The position numbers and the translations under genes were made by a program. Shown piece by piece: positions 1 to 11,800 of a DNA stretch of 64,000 bases. Under the pieces are notes generated by a model that was not told the origin of the DNA, searched no databases, and saw nothing but the letters and a program-made list of their open reading frames with translations. Every line of letters starts with the position of its first letter. Within the stretch, counting starts at the first letter, position 1. The stretch spans positions 127,153 to 191,152 of the forward strand of contig LSRX01000511.1 of the NCBI GenBank assembly GCA_001939145.1, given 5' to 3'. This stretch comes from Symbiodinium microadriaticum. Lineage: Eukaryota > Sar > Dinophyceae > Suessiales > Symbiodiniaceae.

Positions 1-37
1 TGTGCCAGCAATACATTCAGCAATACAGCTCAGAGGC

Positions 38-193
38 TCAGTGCAGAGCTTTGAAATCAAGTCGAGTGTTCAGCTCTGCTGGTACAAACTCCTCGAAGTT
101 ATCCAGTTGCGTAACCTGCTGGAAGCGCAGTTTGCAAGATGCCAATGCTTCAGACTTCTGGTCGCAAAGAGGACGGTGTGTGTGCTCAAGCCT
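38..193 (-). CDS. exon-like coding segment, unidentified
   Basis: An open minus-strand frame reads about 48 residues with coding character, including CKLRFQQVTQLDNFEEF and AELNTRLDFKALH, rich in charged and amphipathic stretches. It has no start codon and ends at a stop at 38-40, so it is probably an internal or terminal exon of a gene extending left or into the next segment at 417-600. No family was recognised. Its minus orientation agrees with the other genes of the window. Confidence 0.3.
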   Translation of the reverse strand, partial: RLEHTHRPLCDQKSEALASCKLRFQQVTQLDNFEEFVPAELNTRLDFKALH

Positions 194-416
194 CTACAGG
201 CTGCCGCTCTTCTGCTGAGAATCCAGACCTGTCATGTTGGTTAACAGGATTGGAGCAAGAACGGTTCTTACGACCAACTTGGTGTCCGACGTTCGTGTTG
301 GAGTTTGGAAAGGTAGGACGAAATCCTTCGGAATGTGAACCTGTAAGCGTCAGGCGCAGACAAACGTTGACAACTTGCGAGATTTGCTGAGGTAACGACA
401 CTCGGCAAAGTCCCTT

Positions 417-600
417 CAGTCTTGTTGTCTGCACCTCCAAACCACATGTGTCCAGCGTCGTAGTGCTGTGGTCACGGCTGCTGCAGGGCCAAAGGCCTTG
501 CCTTTGGCGGGCTTTTGGGGCGCTTTTTCTGCTTTCACCAGCGTTCCAGAAGCAGCTGCCTCCAGGATGCCACGAGATGACGAGATGCTCCGCAAGATGT
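417..600 (-). CDS. exon-like coding segment, unidentified
   Basis: A minus-strand frame opens near 598 and reads through an alanine/lysine-rich stretch (RGILEAAASGTLVKAEKAP, KPAKGKAFGPAAAVTTALRRW) before a stop at 417-419. The composition and even spacing of charged residues look like real coding sequence. It may be the exon upstream of the 38-193 segment. No domain is recognisable and the splice borders were not resolved. Confidence 0.28.
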
Positions 601-1109
601 GTCATTCAGAGCATGAGAAACTGCCCACTTGGATGCACTTAGACTTATGACAAAGGTCCACCGAACCGAATGCTCGAGCACGCGCTCGGTTCGGCTGACG
701 TACATGTGTTCCAGAAATTGACTTCACACGCTCGGCTCGGGTTCCGAGCGACGTGGAAGCCGAAGGACCTCATGACTCAAAACCACTGCCGATGAAAAAG
801 GTGAAGCTTGAATCCGCACAGCGTTGCTGTGTCGTGCCAGCATGCGAAGAACACCATCTTGGAGGTTCTCAGAACATTTGACACACGGTTCCTGTCGACA
901 ACAAGCAGCCCACAAGCTTTTCATGATTCATTTTGCATGGTTCAACAAGTTAGACCACATCGCGTGCTCGAAAGGACGAAGACGACTTTACGATCTGAAG
1001 TGATCGTCAAGTGATCGTCAGATTCACAAAGATCAGCACGTGTCATCATAGCATAACCTGTTTCCCATGGACTAAGTAGGCATGCAATGTTACGTGTGTC
1101 GGCCTGTGT

Positions 1110-1585
1110 ACATACATGCATGCATGCATGCATACATACACCATACACGTGCACGTGCATACACACGTACCTTTAGTACAAGTTGTATGTATAAATATCA
1201 TCAAACCCGTAAATCTATGTGCATATGCATATATACATACATACATACATACATACATACATACATACATACATCCATCCATGCATGCATACATGCATGC
1301 ATGCATGCATGCATGCATGCATGCATGCATGCATACATACATATATATACATATATATATATATACATATATGCACATGTGTGTATGTATGTGTATGTGT
1401 ATGTGTATGTGTATGTATATGTATATGTATATGTATATGTGTATGTATATGTGTATGTATATGTGTATGTATATGTGTATGTTTATGTGTATGTATATGT
1501 ATGTATGTATGTATGTATGTAATGTAATGTAATGTAATGTAATGTAATGTAATGTAATGTAATGTAATGTAATGTAATGCATGCA
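1110..1585. repeat. compound microsatellite (CATA/CATG/GTAT, then AATGT)
   Basis: Consecutive simple-sequence tracts: CATG and CATA tetranucleotides from about 1,110 and 1,225, an AT-rich tract near 1,340-1,370, TATG/GTGTAT repeats at 1,380-1,518, then about twelve AATGT pentanucleotides at 1,519-1,580, ending in a short GCAT run. Reading frames on both strands here (Met-Cys-Val-Tyr, His-Ile-Tyr repeats) are artefacts. Confidence 0.95.
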
Positions 1586-1599
1586 TGCATGCATACTCT

Positions 1600-4040
1600 C
1601 GTTGTGTTGTCTGTGCAGCTCCTTCCAGTCCCAAGGTTTTGGAATCCGATGCCGCTATAACAAGTCCAAACAGGACTATTCCCAACATAGAATGCCAACT
1701 CTTGATGCCCCGTAGCCCGATGCATTGCGCCGACTGTAGACCGCAAAGTTTAGTACTACTGCTGTAGTTCCTGAGGCACGTCATACTGCTGCCCAAGTGT
1801 GACTCATTATCATGGAAACGAGGAGATCCTTGACAGCTAGGCGCATTTTATGCCAGTGGTCTGTCAGAAGGTCCATTCAGGTCCCTACCACCGTTCTGGA
1901 CCTCACTGCAACCTAATTAGGAAATTTTGTTACACTTCATAGGACTTTGTTTTCACTGCCTTGTGGATTTCTGAGGCTTGCCGAATGCATTTTGTCACTG
2001 AGAGCTGTTGACTATGAAAACCTGGTATTACCCGGTCATAAATGCGCGTACCGCATTTAGTTTTGCTATTGTGCAACATTTGCCCATGCCCCATGTCGAG
2101 CAGGTGGTTCGTTTAGTGGCTTGCGCTCTGAGACGCTGTGGCCGGTTGCTTATGTGCCGAAGTCTGAAATGATAACATGTGTTTCGCAACAGGGTCTTCT
2201 CGATGTGTACCATCCCGCGACTCTATCATACTCTGGGGCTGAGCCGGCCTTGTTTTCGGCTTCAACCCATGCCTGATCAAGCAGCAGCAGCCGTGGCAGG
2301 AACGAGGCACTGACAGCGAGAGCAACCGCAGGAGTCCTTGCAGCTGGGTTTGTCGAAAACTCCCGCTTCGTTCAAAGCCTCACGCCAGCGGCAAATCTCG
2401 CAAAGGTGTTTGCGTGCTGACTGCATGGGCTCGCCTCCTGCAGCAGCTGCAACCTCTTTTCTGCCCGCAGGCGCATAAAAACCTGAAGAACAAAATCAGG
2501 CAGAGCGTGTTTACATGCTGGACACGTATTCGTGTGTTGGCGCGTGTGCCTGTGGTTCTAAGCACCAATTATAGCCAGAACCAACGCAGCTAACAGAGTA
2601 AATGTCGAAAGGACAAGACCTGCATTCCTCGGCATGGGCGACGAACAAAAGCAGCGGTGGACATCAGATCTGAGTCGTGCAATTCACGCCGAGTCAGTCC
2701 CGTCATTTATGCTATCTCGCGACGATCTTAAACGTACATTTCGGACAGTGGGCGCATCCTTCACTTGTGCCATCTTGTGCCCCGCGGCGTGGTCCTACTT
2801 GTGCCGCTCAGACCCGTCGCTTCTGACCCTCCAAGCTTTGCATGGCCTTGCTCCAAAAGCACTCACATATACTTCTCCATGACCCACGCCTTACGATCTA
2901 CTTCTTCCGGTGTAGGGGTTTGGGGATGCAGTCGCTCATAGGGTTGTCGTGTTGGGTTCACTCTTTTGGGGTTTGGGCTTGCGGTTCAGCTTCCATGTTT
3001 CGAAGCTTATGCCCGCTCAAGTAAGGCAAGGCTTCACTCAGCAGGTCCAAACCCAGTCCAACTTGGACAACTCGACAAAACATCGAAAATTACGTGAGCG
3101 GCAACCAACAAACAACGTCTACAGAAATAAGGTAAGGAACCCAAAAGCGGAGACAAGATTACTGGATCCTGACATGCGACCGGATTGCAAGTTCCCGAAG
3201 CACGACTAAGCAGGACTACCATAGGGTTTCGAAAGGGGTTCATTCCTTAGTGTTTTCGCCTTCGGCTTTAACTTAGGATTCTGGGCTTCCGGTTTTTGCT
3301 CGTTAGGAAGAACATTTTTTAGCACTCGCACTCGGCAGGGCAGGCGAGGTAATGGGAGAACCAGATCCACAGCATAACTCAAACGAGGGTCACATGTTTC
3401 TGTGACCCTTATCAAGGGGATTCTTTCGATCACCACAGTATTCCAGCGCTATTCGCCAGCTCAGCAGTACTTTTCCGAGCAAACATGTTTGACAATGCAC
3501 TACTCCCCAAAACGCCAAGCAGACAGCTTGCATTTCAACAATTCAGTACTCAGCAATTCGACACAACATCTCGTACTGTACATGGCTCAAGGTTCTCACG
3601 CACTCGTCCCCAAGGTAGCTCAATGCAGACTCACTCAACCGACTGGTCCCCCACGCACTCCACTGTATGCACCTCTTTATCCAGCCCGCAGCCATAAGCA
3701 GGCTTGTGGCAGTCCCATGCAGGAAAAACTTGAAGCATCTCACTCGCAGGTGTCACTGTGCCACATATCCAGCAGAAGGGCTCAAAGGACAGCAAAATAT
3801 CAAGCCAGCCATAGCACATACCCCACTTGCAGCAATGCCGTATCAGAATACGCAGCATTCCGAGCGATGCTGCATGGAGCATGGTCACTGTCATCCTGCA
3901 AGGCACTCCAGACAAATGTGGGGGCCCGGGGTGTCGCGGAGGCTCAAGGCCGCCGGCACCTCCATCCGTAGGCGCTAAGATCCTCGGTTCTGTTTGCATG
4001 GCCTGAGATGGTCATAGCACCCATCGACCAGAGCGCATTG
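1600..4040. other. no convincing gene seen
   Basis: Only short, low-quality frames occur on both strands. A minus-strand frame at about 1,600-1,760 (hydrophobic, [15 protein letters not shown]) could be a small exon but has no support beyond composition. Confidence 0.4.
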
Positions 4041-4044
4041 ACAC

Positions 4045-4560
4045 GAGTGTGTCTTGCATTTGCCTCGACCGTGTCGGCAGGCACCCTCCTCAGGGTGGTG
4101 TCTGCCCACACTGGATGGCAGTAGACACCATGCCTGCATGGATGCTGGTGGGCCAATCAGCCAGGGCAGAGTTCGATGTCTTTCCTCGGCGGAAGTTCCA
4201 GAGTGATTCATGGTCCAGGTCCTCTGATGTGGCATCTGTGTTCCCCCGTCAGTTGTCGTAGTCATAGTAAGCGTTCCCGCAAGCCTGGGCACTCCACAGC
4301 GGTTGCCACATGATTCAGCAACCCAGTCACCAGAAGAACCAGGGTTTTGTACGTGTTTGGGATGATGTCGGCAAGCACCCTCCCCAAAGGCGGTGCCTGC
4401 CGACCCGAAAAGTCGGCAACCTCTGTACTTTCCCATAAGTTGGCGGTGCAGTCCGCAGAAGGCAAGTGTTTCCGCCACTAGGGAGGCGCTAGGGAGTGTC
4501 ATGGTCCAGGTCCAGGACTGTGGCATGCACATGCCCATTGCTGCAAAACTTCAGTGAATG
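4045..4560. repeat. two diverged tandem units of ~295 bp
   Basis: Blocks recur at the same offset. A GTCGGCA(G/A)GCACCCTCC block at about 4,073 recurs near 4,368. A TCATGGTCCAGGTCC block followed by TGTGGCAT near 4,208 recurs near 4,499. The units are substantially diverged outside these blocks. The minus-strand frame across the region is probably a by-product of the duplication. Confidence 0.6.
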
Positions 4561-7490
4561 GGCCAAGCATCATGGCAAGGGGTTAGGGTCCTACAAGAAA
4601 CCAGGCTCTCCGTTTCCGCACCTGCCAGGGTTCAGGCCCTCGAGGGGATATACCCTCTGCCGTCGTCTTCGTCGTCAGTGTGCAATGAGGCGACATCATC
4701 ATACATCATGGAGGTCATCGACGGACAGACGACTCAGCAGGGAGGCAGCAAGGGGCGCAGCAGAAAGAAGGAAACAGGCAAAAAGGGCAAGGAAGGCAGT
4801 CACAACAGTGCAGGCAGTGCAAAACAGTGCAGACTATATTTACAATAAGGCGCTAACATGGAAGGTTCAGTCTGGAGCAAGCTGCAGCATGTTGTCCTGA
4901 GCTCCTCGGTGCAGGGACATGGGGCATCGCGTTCCGGTTCTACACACTCAGTCAGTGGCAGAGCGACCTCTTTCAGGGATGCATACAGTGACCAGGCAGT
5001 GCATACTCTACAAGAGGCAGGGCCAAAGGCTGGGGCCCAAAAACAGTGCAGAGAATTATCAGTTTCAGTTGACCCCCCGGACCATTGCCGTCGGGATCTG
5101 GAAAGCACGGCCATCCATCCAGACGGTGACAGTGTCCTGTTGCGCCGGAGGACTCAGGTTGCTGCCTGCACCGTTGCTCCAATGGAGGGGATGTATGCCG
5201 GTGGCGTGGTGAGGGGGAGCCCCTGGGGAGCCGGCGAGGGGTTGGCGGGCGCGGATCCTGCTGGCATCTGACTCGGGGTATGCCAACTTCCCGGGGGTTG
5301 GTGGGGCGGGGGCCCAGCGGTTTCGGTCGTCGGGATGTCGGGTGCCGGGAAGGCCGCTGGGGAGGAAGAACATAGAGTTCTGCAAGCGAATGAGTCAAAT
5401 GTCTCAAGACTCTTCGGCTCAGTCTGTGTCTGGTACCAAGGATTGTGCCACAAAAGGTCCGACCCTTGGCGGCTCTCGCTGGTCAATGCTTGGTGTGCCT
5501 TTTTTGCCAAGGGCTTTGCGGTCCTCGGGGAACTGTGGTGACCCTGGACCAACATCTCCGTGTTTTCGCTTCGAATTGATGGAGGGTGGGCTCTCTACTT
5601 CGTGTACAAACAAGTAGCTATGTGGACCGCCATCTCGGCGTCTTTAGTGCCGGTCTCTGCGAGAATGCGAAATATGGTGTTGCGGCAGGTCGTGCTGTTG
5701 GAAGGAGCGCTTCCGCCCGGGGTCCGCTTTGGACCCCGCACTTCAGCAGTTGCCAGTAAGCGCTGCTCCCACCATCTGGTTGGGCCAGGCCCGCGGGCAC
5801 CGAACTACCAGAAGCAGGTGAGGAACAGGCACTGCTTGGTCCTGAAGTTCTTGGCGGGTCCAACCTGATTGGACCCAAACAACACGTGTCGATCGGCATG
5901 GCCTCTGTATCAAGCCTGGACGCCGCGAAACTGTCGAGAGGCCGACGAAGTTCATCTTTGTCGCTTTGATGATTGTGCCAGCAAGTGGAGTTCCATTGCA
6001 AGGAGTATGCTGCGATTGATGCTGAAGTTTGTATCGGCCTGGGTGCCTACGGCCGCATCAGCGGCCGTAGAATGCTGGTACTCTGTTGGCGGGGTTTGCT
6101 GCCGTGTCACCGAGGTTTGGGGCGAATCCTCTTTTGCTGCTCGTGCAGTCGCGTTCCTGGTAGTGAAAGGCTCTAGATCCGGACTCCGAGTCGGAGGCCG
6201 AGCACGCACCTGAGCCGTGCGAAGTTTTGGTAGGATTGGAACTGCAAGGAAAAATACGAGCACTGGCTCCCGAGGGTTGCGAAGATTGAGCCGCGATTGA
6301 ATTTAATCAAGCAAGGAAACGGGACCCAGTCTGTGCGGTTCGAGGGGCAAAGGCCTTCCGATCCGCCGAACCCAGGCCGGGATTTTGGCCTCAGAGTTTG
6401 AATTTCTCACAAAAGCAAAGCGGTTGTCGCAGCCTAGACCGGGTGCCCCTGTTCTGGTTCCAGCCGGAAAGCTTCGGCCCTCTGCTGGGTTGAGCGATGC
6501 AACATGTTTTTTTCGCCGTTCCTGCCGGGCTCCTCCCGGAGAAGCGGAACGGTACCACAACCGGGGAAGATTTGGGAAAACACCAAAAGTACTAGAGTAG
6601 GGGGGAGAGCGCTTTTGGGTAGGGTGCCACCCAATCAATGACATGCGCGGGCTCGAACCATCCGCCTGATCCTCAACCTCGCCATCATGCAGTGGAACGC
6701 CAGTCGCTCAGGCAGAAGGCCAGACACCCAGGGATAAACGCTTTGAAATGGCGTCGTTTGATGCTTCAGGATGTCCCAGAGTTTGCAATGCATCTCGCCG
6801 GACTTATCCTACTCAGCCTAGCCGGTTCCGCCACCTCGATCCGAGGTTTAACGACGTGGCGCCCTTCGAGTCCAGATGGTTGATGGGCCATAATGGGCCT
6901 GTTCTTGTTCCCCTTGCCCTGATCCGCCTCCAGCCTGGTGTCCAATAGTGAAGATGCCATCCTCGATGAGCTCCATGTAGTATCACGATATCATCCCCGA
7001 GATTCTTTCTCCGATGCACACTGCAGGCTGCACTCAGATCATCCGCGGCTCCCTAGAACAGGTTCCGTAGGGCCGACACCCAACAACGCATCAAAACAAC
7101 ATCGCAAGCAACAACCCACTGACCCCCTGTTACATTTGGGTCATCCGAGGCCTCAGTAAACAAGCGGAAAGAAAAAGAAGTGCCGCTACGAGTTGCTTTA
7201 ACCCCCCCTAATACAACGATAAAAATGCTAAACTGTGCGTACGCAAAGAAGCTCTATGGTAGCAGCTGTTAGAGAATTACGCGGAGTGAACATCGTCTCT
7301 TTCCGACGGGAAAGAAAGCCTGGGCCCCATAATAGGCAGGTGCCAGGAAAGAAAGCCATGGGTTGTCACTTGTGTGTTACAAGTTGCACGAGGCCCCGGA
7401 ACAGGAACTCGGTCGGAGGGCAAAGGGAGTTAGGTACACAGCCAAAACAGCAGCCACAATTAATTACTCCCCAAGCCGCAGCGTTTTTTT
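4561..7490. other. no convincing gene seen
   Basis: Both strands carry only short frames without recognisable domains. The stretch includes one perfect hairpin (6,047-6,070). A 113-codon minus-strand frame at about 6,303-6,644 is Arg/Pro/Ser rich and unsupported. Confidence 0.4.
6047..6070. repeat. perfect 10 bp inverted repeat, 4 nt loop
   Basis: The arms CTACGGCCGC and GCGGCCGTAG flank the loop ATCA. No U-run follows and no gene is adjacent, so a terminator role is not supported. Confidence 0.85.
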
Positions 7491-7745
7491 TTACAAGGCC
7501 GGCGCACGTTCGTAGTTTCTCCCACCGCGTCTGCTCAAGGAACTCTCCCTCGTGGTTCGGCAGGCGTAGGCTCGCCTTCACCGTAGGGTATCTGTTCAGA
7601 GCGTCCGCCACACGCCCTCGGAGAGCGATGCCTTGCTGTACCGACCTTGACGATCTCTGTTTACCGGACCTGCGGCAGGAGGTGCGCGCAGTCATTGGCC
7701 ACGATCCCCTGCAATTGCGCGGCAAACGGATCCTTGAACCACTCA
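7490..7745 (-). CDS. exon-like coding segments, possibly 3' part of the CFAP221 gene
   Basis: Two overlapping minus-strand frames look coding: EWFKDPFAAQLQGIVANDC near 7,745-7,665, and LRGRVADALNRYPTVKASL then EGEFLEQTRWEKLRTCAGL near 7,635-7,500. The frame changes between them, as expected if a short intron separates them. They lie downstream of the recognisable CFAP221 exons on the same strand, so they could be its last exons or the start of another gene. No family match was made. Confidence 0.3.
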
Positions 7746-7774
7746 CGGCTTGAGCCTAAATTCAAATCTCGTGC

Positions 7775-7865
7775 TTGCTTGCTTGCTTGCTGGCTTGCCA
7801 GGAGTTTAAAGGCTGCGAACAACCTCTTGGAATTGATATCTCTCTCTCTCTCTCTCTCTCGCCCC
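7775..7865. repeat. CTTG tract followed by (CT)n tract
   Basis: CTTGCTTGCTTGCTTGC at about 7,778-7,795 and a (CT)n run at about 7,838-7,862. The same pairing of CTTG runs and CT runs recurs elsewhere in the window (19.6 kb; 21.1, 23.4, 25.5 and 29.9 kb). Confidence 0.9.
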
Positions 7866-8819
7866 GTCTCTCTACATACATGGGTGTGATTCCCGCATGC
7901 AATTGCATACACGTGAGCAGGGACGGGACCATCGTACAGCTCTGACATGCGAAGACCGCCCGCCTTTGAGCCTGCTCGCACAAACCGCTCGATTACCTGC
8001 AGCCTGACCTCAGCACAAGTTTCTCAAAGAAGGGGATGTGTTGGAGGGTCCTCCTAAAATAGGGTTTACGGATGCTTACGTGCCGATAACACTTCAGCTG
8101 GCCACAGCTGCGAAACACAACGTGCATGGACCGCGTGCCTGTCTCTCGTATGCTCAGCCTGTGCTCACACTCTCTACTCTCTGCTTCTCTTGGGAGATGA
8201 CCGAGAAGGTGTCATTGGCACATTCGTCCCATTCAGGCTTCAAGGCCTTAGGTAGGCGCATTCCATCCGGACGACTGGTGACATGGCAACATACGCAACT
8301 CTATCTCTATGACGCCGGGAGCCACGCCGGCTTGAAGCTACTCGGGACAGCAACTCTCGTGTGAATTAAGACCTTGGCCACAGTGTCACACATCTGTCAC
8401 AGCCTGCTCCGCGCCTTGGGCAAGGACCGACTCCACACGTTTAACGTCCTGCCCGATGCGATACTGGAGGAGCTTCTCGTGCCTGCCACCGGGCCACCAA
8501 GAATCACCGGTTCTTGGGGAGTTGCTGTGGAAAACTCATGCGCCTTGCTTTGCGCGCAGCACATACATCCGAGACTTCTTGTGCAGCTGGAGGCTCTTCC
8601 CCAGTCGCACGCGTACCTGGGTTTCAATGCTTCTACGACGTTGCTGCTGAAACGCCGCTGCCCGGGTTTATCTCAAATTTGTGTTAAGCCGTGATGTGGG
8701 TTCCAACAAAGGAACTGTAGCTCCATCTCGGAGACTGGGAAATGCACTCTTGAGTTCCTTGTCCTTGTCTCGCTTGTCCACCTCAAGGATCCACAGCGTC
8801 GGCAAAATATAGAAAGATT

Positions 8820-11800
8820 GCGCGCAGACATGGCCTCCCGGTACTGGAGCTCGAAGCGCAACTCTGCGGCTTGCTTGTCCTCCTCCTCCTCTGCCTGCAG
8901 TCCCCAGTTCTGCAGTTATGTGGCCATGATCAAGATACACAAACGGAAAGGGACCCCAAAATACATCAATCAACTCCTCCTCTGACTGGTTCTGGAAGTT
9001 GTCTGACACCAAACGTCGCCGTTGGTCTGCTGCCTGACAAGCTGTCTCACCATGCCAGCATGAACGGCTGAGTTGGAGTTGAAACTGCTATCCACCCCAG
9101 CAAAGCGACGACTGCGATAAAAGTGTCAAGCACATGAACTGAAATGGCTCCAGATTGCCAGTAAGAGTGGGATGGAGTGAGCCTAGGTCGGCAGCTCGAA
9201 ACTAATCCAAGCAATGTCAGCCTGCCGCTGCTCACGGATGAATGCGACCAAGTCCTACAGGACAGGCCACAACGAAGAATCGCCATCTCTAACCTGCAAA
9301 AGACTTGCAAAAGCTGTGTGTTTCTGCCCTGGTGCTACACTACCAGGCCGAACCTCTGCTTCTTTTGCACTCAGCCCGCTCTTGCGGCAGGATTGGGAAA
9401 CACGGCAGTGACTTAGGAGTCTCAGGGGTCCTGCCGCTTTTGCAGTTGCGCGCATGCAGCAACCAAATCCCATCGCCAGTTCGCAGTGTGCCAAGCTACC
9501 AGCATACTTAGTCGATGCTTTGCTGCATACATCGTCCGATTTCGGCGATGCAAACAACAACCTCAGGCTGCATTCCTACGTCTAAAACGATCTCCTTCAG
9601 TGGCAGCTTTCCGGCAGTCTGATTCAGAATGTAGTTCGTGGCTTGTTGATCAGTTCTCGTCGTGGGTACCTACCAGAGGTCTTGCAAAGTGAAGCGCATC
9701 TTTGACTAAGGCGCGAAACTGCGAAGCCTTGACGCCGCTGATGGTCCGTTCCAGCTCTTCCCGTTTGAAGGTTGGAAGGACAACCTTGCATTTTCCAACT
9801 CCCGCTATCAGCACATGAAAGGCTGCAGGACAGAGAATTAAGGGCATTGCTCGCATAGGATTCTTCTTCTTTCCCTGTAGACACGATACTCAAAATCAGC
9901 AGTGGTGGCTCGGCACGACGCGGCAAGAGAGCAGAGCAGGACACGTTTAGCGAATGACATGGCTCTTTCAAGGGCGGCCTGGAGCTTGTTGATCGATTCA
10001 GCCAAAGCTTCCTGCATGACTGTCGTACTTGCCGTCAAGAACCGTAGCAATCTTGCTGGCTGCTGTTGACGGGATGTTGCTGCTTGTGAAGTCCTGCTTC
10101 TTTGTGGCCTCAGCAGCTTCCAGCTCCAGAATTTCAGACCGCAGCACCTGGCCAACATTCGTCAAAAGAAGGTGCGCGAGGGTGCGAACAAATGCAGGGG
10201 ACGCCTCCAGCTTTGCAGCCTCTGGTGAGCAAGACCCGAGGAGCGTGACCTGCTGTGTCTCGAATGCGGTTACGACATGTTCTCACAGAAGGCAGGGCTT
10301 CCCACCATCATGGGCTGGAAGTCGAACTGTGCAATCTGGAATCGAAGTTCGCCCCTTGCAGTCCTGCCATCCAAAAGCACCGGATGTCCATGAGGGCCAA
10401 GGTCTTATTGCTCGCACTTTCCTGTGCCGCGTTGGTGTGAACGTGATGACGACCTCCGTGCTTCCATCTGCAGGTATGACACCTTCGTTCTCCGGCGTAG
10501 CTGGCGACGTTCTAGAGTCAAAGGCTGGATGCAACAGGAATCACACCACAATCCCTCCAGCATTCCACCTGCCAGCGGAGATATGCTGAAGTCGGAGTGG
10601 GATTCCACGACGTCAATTTCAAACCTGCTCTGTTGCACCAGCAAGGTCCGCAGTTAGCCGTGCTCATTGGGCACATCTGAGACCGTAGCTCAAACTGAAT
10701 CGGAATCTTGCAGGACAGCGGGATTACCTTAGATCTCGACCTGAAAGTCTGACAGGCTTTCTTTTCTTCGGGCCTGCTGACGCACTCAAGTTACTAGTTG
10801 GGAAAACCTGTTCAGCCCCAAGTGCGCCCCCCCTGTCTTTGCCATCTGTGTGCAATGGCAGGTGGGCCCAACGCATTCAATACTTTGGGTTTGCATGCGC
10901 GCGCGTCCGGCCATGAGGTGCTCTGGGCTCCTTTCCTGCACCGGACCCCATCTTAGAATCTTCTCTTGCAGCAACTGCGCACAAACAACTGGAGCCAAAC
11001 ACAGCCAAGTTCGGACAGGCAACAAGCTGCGAAAAATCAAGCATTTGCCTTCCACAAGCTTCTGCGTCAAGAATACAGGACAACCAACGCACCAGACAAC
11101 TTTTATTTTGCATCTTTCGTGTTTCCAGTTCTCCAAATATGACTGAACTTTTGTCACAATCTCTGATTCATTCTGTTCTGGACGGGCTTTCCCACGCGCA
11201 GTACTGTCTCTTATTTTTGGCAGGTGGCCGGGAATTGTCAGCAAATTGTACGTTAACATGAGAGGGACGTTCAAAGCGGGTGGTCATTCCCAAGAGTCCG
11301 ACTTTGCCATGTATTTCGGCCCACTACTCGGCCACATGTGGAGTAAAAACACTACAGAGCGCTACTGCAAGAACCCCAGTAGCAACATCAACACGACGCC
11401 TGGATAAAGACAGCACACTGAGTGAGCTGAAGGCTGACTACCATTGCCGAGGTAGCACATCATTCATCATTAATCATGACCGAATAGCATCATTCCATTT
11501 CGGCTCAAGACAAGGGCTGTCTGTATGATCACACTTAAGCCTGATGGGTCACAACCCGCGAGTCCATTGCTCAAAAACCAGCAGACCGACAGCAGCTTAT
11601 CTGGGGATCTCCTGTCAACGAAGACGCACCCGAAAAGGATCCTGTGGCCCTGATTCCCGTCAAGGGCAGTTGGGGGACGGGCGGGTTCGACGTCGCAGGC
11701 AGTGGGTGGCAGCAGGTAGCATGTAGTCGGTGTAGGTGGTGGTGGTGGTAGCAGCAGCAGCAGTAGCCTCAGCGGCGAGCAGGAGCAGGAGCAGTGGTGG

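Noticed and set aside
1046-1594. Long His/Tyr/Ile and Met/Cys/Val repeat frames on both strands
   Set aside because: They are translations of tetra- and pentanucleotide microsatellites.
7720-7765. A third spliced-leader relic (AATTTAGGCTCAAG on the minus strand, about 7,757-7,744)
   Set aside because: Only the last ~13 nt match, with one mismatch, and a plain intron acceptor before a coding segment explains it equally well.
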